This document shows, one piece after another, positions 49,669 to 55,126 of a stretch of 55,126 nt of DNA. A program made the translations under genes and the position numbers. The DNA is from Clostridiales bacterium (GTDB lineage: Bacteria; Bacillota; Clostridia; Christensenellales; Aristaeellaceae), in NCBI GenBank assembly GCA_004557125.1, contig SFET01000030.1, positions 1-55,126 of the forward strand, given 5' to 3'. The notes under the pieces are model-generated. The model did not search any database and had not been told where the DNA came from. It saw nothing but the letters and a program-made list of their open reading frames with translations. How positions within the stretch are numbered: position 1 is the first letter of the stretch; every line of letters begins with the position of its first letter.

Positions 49669-50429
49669 AGCGGCTGACGGAGGCATGGTTTGAATTCAAG
49701 GGCGTAAAGTCCAGCGACATGGGCGTGCTGCTGCGGCAGATGCCCACCCGCACGCTCGCGGCGCGCAACTATACCCGCACGAGGGTCGCCGGTCGCGACG
49801 GAAGCATCGCCCTGGGCGACGGCTGTTACGGGGACGTGAGCGTGAAGATCGAGTGCAGCGTGCCGGACGCGTCGAAGCTGGGTGCGGTACTTGCCTGGCT
49901 CAGCGGCAGCGGCGCGCTGCGCTTCAGCGACGAGCCGAATCTTACATATGACGCAAGCGTGGAAAAGGAGTATAGCCGCGCGAGCATCCTGAACCGCTGC
50001 GAGGGACAGCGCTTCACCGTGACCTGGACCTGCGCGCCGATCCGCAGGCTCTGTCCATCCGCAGCGGATATCACCATCACGACCTCCGGCACGGGATTCA
50101 CGGCGCTGGGGACGTACTTCGCACTGCCGAAGCTTGCAATCTACGGAAGCGGGGCGTTTTCGGTGACCATCTCCGGCGGCGGACACAGCTCGAGCATGTT
50201 CTTTACCGGCGTGCCTTCGGAGGGCATCGTGGTGGACAGTGAGCTGATGGACGCGCTGATGATGGACGGCGCGGGGCTTTTGAACCGCTGCGTGCTCTCC
50301 AATTCGGACGATTTCTTCCGCATCTGGCCCGGGGCCAACACCCTCACATGGGGGCTGGGCAGCGGCGATGAGGAGGAGAGCGGCAGCATCACGAAGATCG
50401 TATTAACCCCGAGATGGAGGTGGCTGTGA
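49665..50429 (+). CDS. Distal tail (Dit) protein
   Basis: A 254-residue Dit. N-terminal FEFKGVKSSDMGVLLRQMPTR, GRDGSIALGDGCYGDVSVKI, and the galectin-like C-terminal half with GGGHSSSMFFTGV and WPGANTLTWGLGSG are typical. It forms the ring linking tube to tip. The GTG start overlaps the tape measure stop (GTGA). Confidence 0.88.
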   Translation: MKRLTEAWFEFKGVKSSDMGVLLRQMPTRTLAARNYTRTRVAGRDGSIALGDGCYGDVSVKIECSVPDASKLGAVLAWLSGSGALRFSDEPNLTYDASVEKEYSRASILNRCEGQRFTVTWTCAPIRRLCPSAADITITTSGTGFTALGTYFALPKLAIYGSGAFSVTISGGGHSSSMFFTGVPSEGIVVDSELMDALMMDGAGLLNRCVLSNSDDFFRIWPGANTLTWGLGSGDEEESGSITKIVLTPRWRWL

Positions 50430-53400
50430 TGGCGGTGATTGCGCTCTATGCGCCGGACGCTTCGGATTTTTCCACACTGGGCCTGGGCGCGCTCACGCCC
50501 AGCGAGTGCACGGTTACATGGCATGCGGCGGGCGCGTATGAACTGACGCTTACGCAGCCCATCGACGAGACGAACCGCTGGGCGCAGCTTGCCAACGGCT
50601 GCATCATCTCTGCGCCCGTGCCGGTGCGCGAATCCCCGCTGTACGAGTACGGAGTGAGCGACGGCGGCAGCGGCACGGTTACGCGCAACGTCTGGCAGGT
50701 GGTGCGCACCTCCGTGGGTCTGAACATGCGCACGGGCTACGGCACCGGCCACAAGATCATCCGCCACTACAAGAACGGCACGCAGGTGATCGAGCTGGGC
50801 AGAATGATGGTGGGCAGCCGCATGTGGATCCACTGCACCACGGTGGAGGGCGGCGAGACCGGCTACATGTCCACGAAGTACCTGGAGCTGGTGGAGACGA
50901 AAACCGAGACCATCTCGGGCGGCAGGCCGGAGAACCAGCGGGTGATCCAGCTGACTCAGAGCAGGAGGCAACTGTTCCGCGTCTATTCCACCGAGCAGGA
51001 CAGCGACGCGGGCGTCGTGACCGTGAAGGCCCGGCACGTGTTCTACGACCTGGCCGGGAACATGCTCAACGAGGAATACAGCCCGGAGAAGATCTCCGGT
51101 GCGGCGGCGGCGCAGGAGGTGTTTGCCCACCTCAAGAACGCCCACGACTTCAGCCTGTACACCGAGGGACTCACCCAGGGCAGCGTGACCGGAGAGTACG
51201 CGTACAAGAATCCAGTGGAGATCCTGCTGGACCCGGACGAGGGCATTGTATCCCAGTGCGGCTGCCAGATCATCCGCGACAACTTTGACGTGCACCTGAT
51301 CGACGACATCGAGTCCGACATGGGCGTGACGGTGCGCCGGGGTAAGAACCTTGCCGGTGTGACGGCCACGACGGATGAATCCGACGTGGTGACGCAGATC
51401 AAGCCCTGCGGCAAGGATGCGGACGGCAACGAATTCTGGATCGCGGATGCGGAGGGCGACGGGCGGTATGTAAACAGCGCGCACATCAATGAATATGCCG
51501 TGGTGCGCACCGTGAAGAAGGATTACGACGTGTCGCTGGTCAAGAAGGACGAGGACAACGAGACCACCTTCCGGGACAATGCATCGGGTCGCAGCGCCGC
51601 GCGCGCAAAGCTGCGGGAGCTGGCGGAGCAGGACTTTGCGGACGGCGCAGACCTGCCCAGCTACGGCCTGGAGGTGGACTTCGTGTTGCTGCAGGACGCG
51701 GAAGGCTACGAGCAGTACGCGGGGCTGCAGGCGGTGCACCCCTACGACACGGTAACGGTGATCGACAGCCTGATCGGGCTGACCGCAAGGCTGCGGGTGA
51801 CGGGTTACGAGTGGGATGCACTGACCGGGCAGTATGCGGATGTGACGCTGGGAGATCTGAGCAGCCTGGAGCAGACGGTGTACAGCTACAACCTGCCCGA
51901 CAGCGGGATCAGCGGCACGAAGATTGCGCCCGGCACGGCTTCGGGCAGCATCCTGCGGGACGCGACGATCCAGTACGCCAAGATCAGTGTGGCAGCGATC
52001 GAGCAGTTAAGCGCGGATGCCATTGTGGCCCTGACGGCGCATATCAATGAGATCGTTGCCGAGAAACTGACCACCGACGAGCTATACGCGGCCTATGCGG
52101 AGCTGATCGCGCTGAAGGCGGGCACGATCACGGCGGAAAACATCGAGACGGACGCGCTGGCGGCGGAGCTTGCGCGCATCACGGTGCTTGCATGTGGATC
52201 CGCGACCTTCGATAAGGCGACGGTTCAGCACCTGGTAGCTGAGGCGATGAACCTGCAGTTCGGCACGGCCGGGCAGGTGTTCATTCAGAACCTGGCGGTG
52301 GAGTACGCCCAGATGGTGGGCGCGGCCATCGGCAACCTGTGCATTAAGGCCAGCGACGGCAGCTATTACAGCCTGGACGTGTCTGCGGACGGCAGCGTTA
52401 CCGCAACGCCGACCACCGTAACGGAGGGCGAGATCAGCGCCGGGGAGACCGGCTCCGGCCGTGTGATTCTGGAGACGAACATCACGGCGGCGAACCTGAA
52501 CACCTCGAATCTGCTTGCGACCTACGCCCTCATCAACAAGATCGACGCCGCGCGCATCGATGTGGCGGAGCTGTTTGCACAGCGCGCGTTCATCGACCTG
52601 CTGACCACCAGCAACATCTTCGGCGGCAAGAGCCTGACGATGATCGCCGGGCAGGTGGAGCAGAACGCGACGGACATTGCAAGAAACAACATTCACACCG
52701 GCACAGAGCCGCCGGAGGCCCCTATACCTGACGGCAAGCTGTGGGTGGACACCGCGCAGAATCCCAACGTGATCCGCCGCTGGCTGGGCCAGGACGTCTC
52801 CACCGAGCGGGATTACACCGCCTCCGCAAACGGCAATCCCGTTGAGACGCCACCTGGCACGGCCTCCTTCGACATCCTTCAGAGCGTGCTCCTTCCGGTG
52901 CAGGCGGGCAGCGGAGACCCGAGCCCGGATAACATCCGGCCCATCTCCGGGCGGACGAGCGTGAATCTTACGCGGTGCGGGAAGAATCTGCTACCTCCTG
53001 CTGTAGAAAAAACAATAGTAAACAATGGTGTTACTTTTACGTCTGATGGACAAGGGCGGTATACCATTAACGGCACAGCAACCGGGGCGAATGTAACGGC
53101 GATGATAGATTTGGCGGAGCCTATAACAATTGGAGAAATCGCGCCATATTGCCATCTTTTGAATCCGGTAGCAAACCCGAATATTTCGTTCTCATTTATA
53201 CGCCCGGACGGAACGCAAATAACTTGGTTTACCACATCGTCTGTAAACAGAATAGCGCAAATACCGCTATTGGCCGGAGAAACGATAAGTAGAATAAATC
53301 TGTATCTTGGGAAAGATAAAACTGCAAATAATTTCACGCTCACTCCTATGTTTTGTATAGATGATGTGCCTGCCGCTTTCGCTCCCTATCAGGGCGACAC

Positions 53401-54211
53401 CTACTCCGCCGACTTCGGCCAGACGGTCTACGGCGGGACGCTGGACTGGCTGACGGGCGTGCTGACGGTGGATTGGGCGTATAAAGCGTTGGATGGCACG
53501 GAAGCAATGTCATATAACGCAAATGTAAATGGTAGTGGGTACGGACGATTTGGAATTGGCGATATTGTGAGCGGAATTTTACCAGCATCTTCTGCAAATC
53601 TGAATCTTATATGTAGCCATTACAAAACTGATGCTCTCCCGATCGGAAACAATCAGACTAGCAATGCTATAAGCGGGTATAGGGATACCGCTACCGTATA
53701 TATCCGGGATGATGCGTATACGAGCACGGAAGCCTACAAGGCATACCTCTCCGCCCAATATGCCGCAGGAACGCCGGTGCAGATCGCCTACAAGCTGGCC
53801 ACGCCCATCACGATCCAGCTCCCGCCCGCAACGGTGACGGCGCTCAAGGGCGTGAACACGCTCCACACGGACGCGGACAGCGTTTCCGTCGCCTACACCG
53901 CTTCGGGCTGGGAGATCGTCAACGACCTTTCGGAGATCAACGACGTGTCCAACCGTCTGCTGGCCCAGCAGGCTGCGGCCCAGCAGGCCATCGACCAACT
54001 GGCGACGGCCATCACCGTGGACAGCGACGGCGCGCACTTCTACAAGCCCGGCTACCGCGCCCAGAACGAGGTGCGCATCGACCAGGACAGCGTGGACATC
54101 CTTGTGGGCGGCAGCGTGAATTCCTCCTTCGTGGCGGGCGGGCTGATCCTGGGCAACTACATGCTCTGGCACCCCGAAGCCGCCGGTGGTCTGGCCTTTA
54201 ACCTGATTTAA
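50429..54211 (+). CDS. Tail-tip protein (Tal) with inserted SH3 domain and mosaic receptor-binding part
   Basis: A 1260-residue tail-tip and fibre protein. Residues 1-380 are the Tal/gp27-like hub (LYAPDASDFSTLGLGALTP; VKARHVFYDLAGNML; YEWDALTGQYADVTLGD), interrupted at about 88-156 by a bacterial SH3-like domain (VGLNMRTGYGTGH...GYMSTKYLEL). A coiled stalk (about 500-680, IAPGTASGSILRDATIQYAKI) is followed by two carbohydrate-binding-like lobes (about 800-1190). The lobes are coded by AT-rich patches (52987-53345 and 53480-53715) set in GC-rich DNA. It starts at ATG 50429 in a TGATG overlap. Likely the receptor-binding protein. Confidence 0.85.
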   Translation: MAVIALYAPDASDFSTLGLGALTPSECTVTWHAAGAYELTLTQPIDETNRWAQLANGCIISAPVPVRESPLYEYGVSDGGSGTVTRNVWQVVRTSVGLNMRTGYGTGHKIIRHYKNGTQVIELGRMMVGSRMWIHCTTVEGGETGYMSTKYLELVETKTETISGGRPENQRVIQLTQSRRQLFRVYSTEQDSDAGVVTVKARHVFYDLAGNMLNEEYSPEKISGAAAAQEVFAHLKNAHDFSLYTEGLTQGSVTGEYAYKNPVEILLDPDEGIVSQCGCQIIRDNFDVHLIDDIESDMGVTVRRGKNLAGVTATTDESDVVTQIKPCGKDADGNEFWIADAEGDGRYVNSAHINEYAVVRTVKKDYDVSLVKKDEDNETTFRDNASGRSAARAKLRELAEQDFADGADLPSYGLEVDFVLLQDAEGYEQYAGLQAVHPYDTVTVIDSLIGLTARLRVTGYEWDALTGQYADVTLGDLSSLEQTVYSYNLPDSGISGTKIAPGTASGSILRDATIQYAKISVAAIEQLSADAIVALTAHINEIVAEKLTTDELYAAYAELIALKAGTITAENIETDALAAELARITVLACGSATFDKATVQHLVAEAMNLQFGTAGQVFIQNLAVEYAQMVGAAIGNLCIKASDGSYYSLDVSADGSVTATPTTVTEGEISAGETGSGRVILETNITAANLNTSNLLATYALINKIDAARIDVAELFAQRAFIDLLTTSNIFGGKSLTMIAGQVEQNATDIARNNIHTGTEPPEAPIPDGKLWVDTAQNPNVIRRWLGQDVSTERDYTASANGNPVETPPGTASFDILQSVLLPVQAGSGDPSPDNIRPISGRTSVNLTRCGKNLLPPAVEKTIVNNGVTFTSDGQGRYTINGTATGANVTAMIDLAEPITIGEIAPYCHLLNPVANPNISFSFIRPDGTQITWFTTSSVNRIAQIPLLAGETISRINLYLGKDKTANNFTLTPMFCIDDVPAAFAPYQGDTYSADFGQTVYGGTLDWLTGVLTVDWAYKALDGTEAMSYNANVNGSGYGRFGIGDIVSGILPASSANLNLICSHYKTDALPIGNNQTSNAISGYRDTATVYIRDDAYTSTEAYKAYLSAQYAAGTPVQIAYKLATPITIQLPPATVTALKGVNTLHTDADSVSVAYTASGWEIVNDLSEINDVSNRLLAQQAAAQQAIDQLATAITVDSDGAHFYKPGYRAQNEVRIDQDSVDILVGGSVNSSFVAGGLILGNYMLWHPEAAGGLAFNLI

Positions 54212-54236
54212 GCAGTCGCGCGTAACGAGGTGAAAC

Positions 54237-55126
54237 ATGGCAGAGATACTGACGAGAACCTACACCTATACCGGGAAATCGGGCTGGACGGCGGGCGCGA
54301 GCTCCGTGCCCTTCTCCAGCTTCGCCGTCAGCGGCGATACCCGGCCCATCACCCAGATTCTGAGCATCGGCGCAAGCTGGTACCGCTACCACGACACCAG
54401 CTCCACCGTGGCGCACACCGCCGAGCTGGCCTTCGCAAGCGGCGCGGTGTTCAAATCCAACGCGGTGTCCCAGCGCGGCGACGGCGACATCTTCCGGATC
54501 GACGCAATCTTCACCACGATGCCCGCTGCGGCGGACTGGGTGGAGAGCGGCATGACCCTGCGCACGACGCTGAGCACCAAGCAGGAGCACGTGTTCTGGA
54601 CGGCCACGGCGGAGCGGCCGATGGTCGTGACCATCACCTACACCAGCAGCGAGTTCAAGCCGTCCATCTCGGCGGCGAAGCTGTACCGGGCCAACAGCCT
54701 GGGCGCGGCTGCGGACGACGGCACCTACCTGACCTTCACGGCCACCCTCGCGGTGGAGAAAAGCGGCACGAGCGGCAGCGGCGTGTTCACGATCTACTCC
54801 GGCGACAGCCCCGCGACGGCGACGACGCAGGTGTACCGCAAGAGCGGCATTGCGGGCAGCACCGGCGGCGTGGTGGTGTCCCAGGCTCCGATTTCCGGCG
54901 TGAGCATCGGCAGCGGCGAGAAGAAGTGGTACCGGATGGAGTTCTCCTACACGGCGCTGACGGAGACCGGCGCGTCCTCCACGGAGGCGGTCGCCGTGGC
55001 GTTCCTGATCGGCAACGTGTTTACAAACGTGCATCTGGCGAGGGCGAGCACCGGCGGCGTGCGCTTCGGCGGCTACTCCACCGCGACGGAGGACAACCCG
55101 AAGTTCGAGTGCGACTACCCGGCCTA
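54237..55126 (+). CDS. Phage structural/tail protein (3' end beyond window)
   Basis: The frame stays open from ATG 54237 (AACGAGGTG upstream) to the window end, 296 codons. MAEILTRTYTYTGKSGW at the start and HLARASTGGVRFGGYSTAT near the visible end suggest a tail or adsorption protein with repeated jelly-roll-like parts; I cannot name the family. It is the next gene after the Tal/fibre on the same strand. Confidence 0.72.
   Translation, partial: MAEILTRTYTYTGKSGWTAGASSVPFSSFAVSGDTRPITQILSIGASWYRYHDTSSTVAHTAELAFASGAVFKSNAVSQRGDGDIFRIDAIFTTMPAAADWVESGMTLRTTLSTKQEHVFWTATAERPMVVTITYTSSEFKPSISAAKLYRANSLGAAADDGTYLTFTATLAVEKSGTSGSGVFTIYSGDSPATATTQVYRKSGIAGSTGGVVVSQAPISGVSIGSGEKKWYRMEFSYTALTETGASSTEAVAVAFLIGNVFTNVHLARASTGGVRFGGYSTATEDNPKFECDYPA

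Noticed and set aside
50141..51739. 532-codon minus-strand ORF
   Set aside because: Antisense to Dit and Tal genes; no recognisable domain.
52987..53715. Diversity-generating retroelement target
   Set aside because: No reverse transcriptase or template repeat is in the window, and the patches differ in overall composition rather than at adenine positions of a repeat.

Overview
This window looks like chromosome from a GC-rich Clostridia-type Firmicute, plausibly a gut member of Christensenellales or Oscillospirales. The reasons are a T-box leader on pheST, an RqcH protein, DUF1836 and GerMN proteins, strong sigma-A promoters, G-rich ribosome binding sites with many TTG/GTG starts, and a high-GC codon bias that produces long antisense shadow ORFs. 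The genus is a guess; no rRNA is present.

Region by region: (1) 1-1423, the 5' end of a BMP-type (nucleoside-like) ABC transporter operon. (2) 1671-4262, a metal-efflux operon: a CadC-like ArsR repressor, a free-standing HMA metallochaperone and a Zn/Cd P-type ATPase, read from a consensus promoter over an inverted-repeat operator. (3) 4339-9654, an aldo/keto reductase with ferredoxin-like tail, a sorbitol-6-phosphate-dehydrogenase-like SDR, a flavoprotein, a secreted zincin-like protein and sfsA. (4) 9676-14375, pheST under a Phe T-box, and a DMT exporter. (5) 14486-25134, a nine-gene carbohydrate operon (rbsD-like mutarotase, complete ribose-type ABC importer, ThuA, zinc MDR dehydrogenase, PfkB kinase, M81/MlrC protein, unassigned barrel-like protein) read from a promoter whose spacer is a LacI-type palindrome; the LacI regulator is encoded just upstream. 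(6) 25319-39568, housekeeping genes: an SH3/lysozyme-like exoprotein, a duplicated RhaM-like protein, a broken Dabb gene, a phosphodiesterase, an Rph-RdgB fusion, a GerMN protein, rqcH, GNAT, rhodanese, trxA, proBA, an SGNH hydrolase, DUF1836, a D,D-carboxypeptidase and a WG-repeat protein. (7) 39676-40106, four tRNA genes (Arg, His, Gln, Lys). (8) 40055-55126, a prophage or prophage-derived module beginning at tRNA-Lys: RHH regulator, sigma-like activator, TerL, portal, scaffold, capsid, connectors, tail tube, Gp15, a very short tape-measure-like protein, Dit, a 1260-residue Tal/fibre and a further structural gene cut by the window end.

The least ordinary parts are the phage module (244-residue tape measure candidate, no recognisable TerS, AT-rich patches in the Tal/fibre gene, a 24-bp duplication of the tRNA-Lys 3' end, degenerate tandem repeats between terL and portal) and the sugar operon, whose enzyme set does not match a named pathway. 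Regulatory DNA is unusually readable: a hairpin that takes in both the ribosome binding site and start codon of the carboxypeptidase gene, divergent promoters whose -35 boxes share one palindrome, and hairpins in most gaps of the sugar operon. Integrase, lysis and replication genes of the prophage are not in this window.
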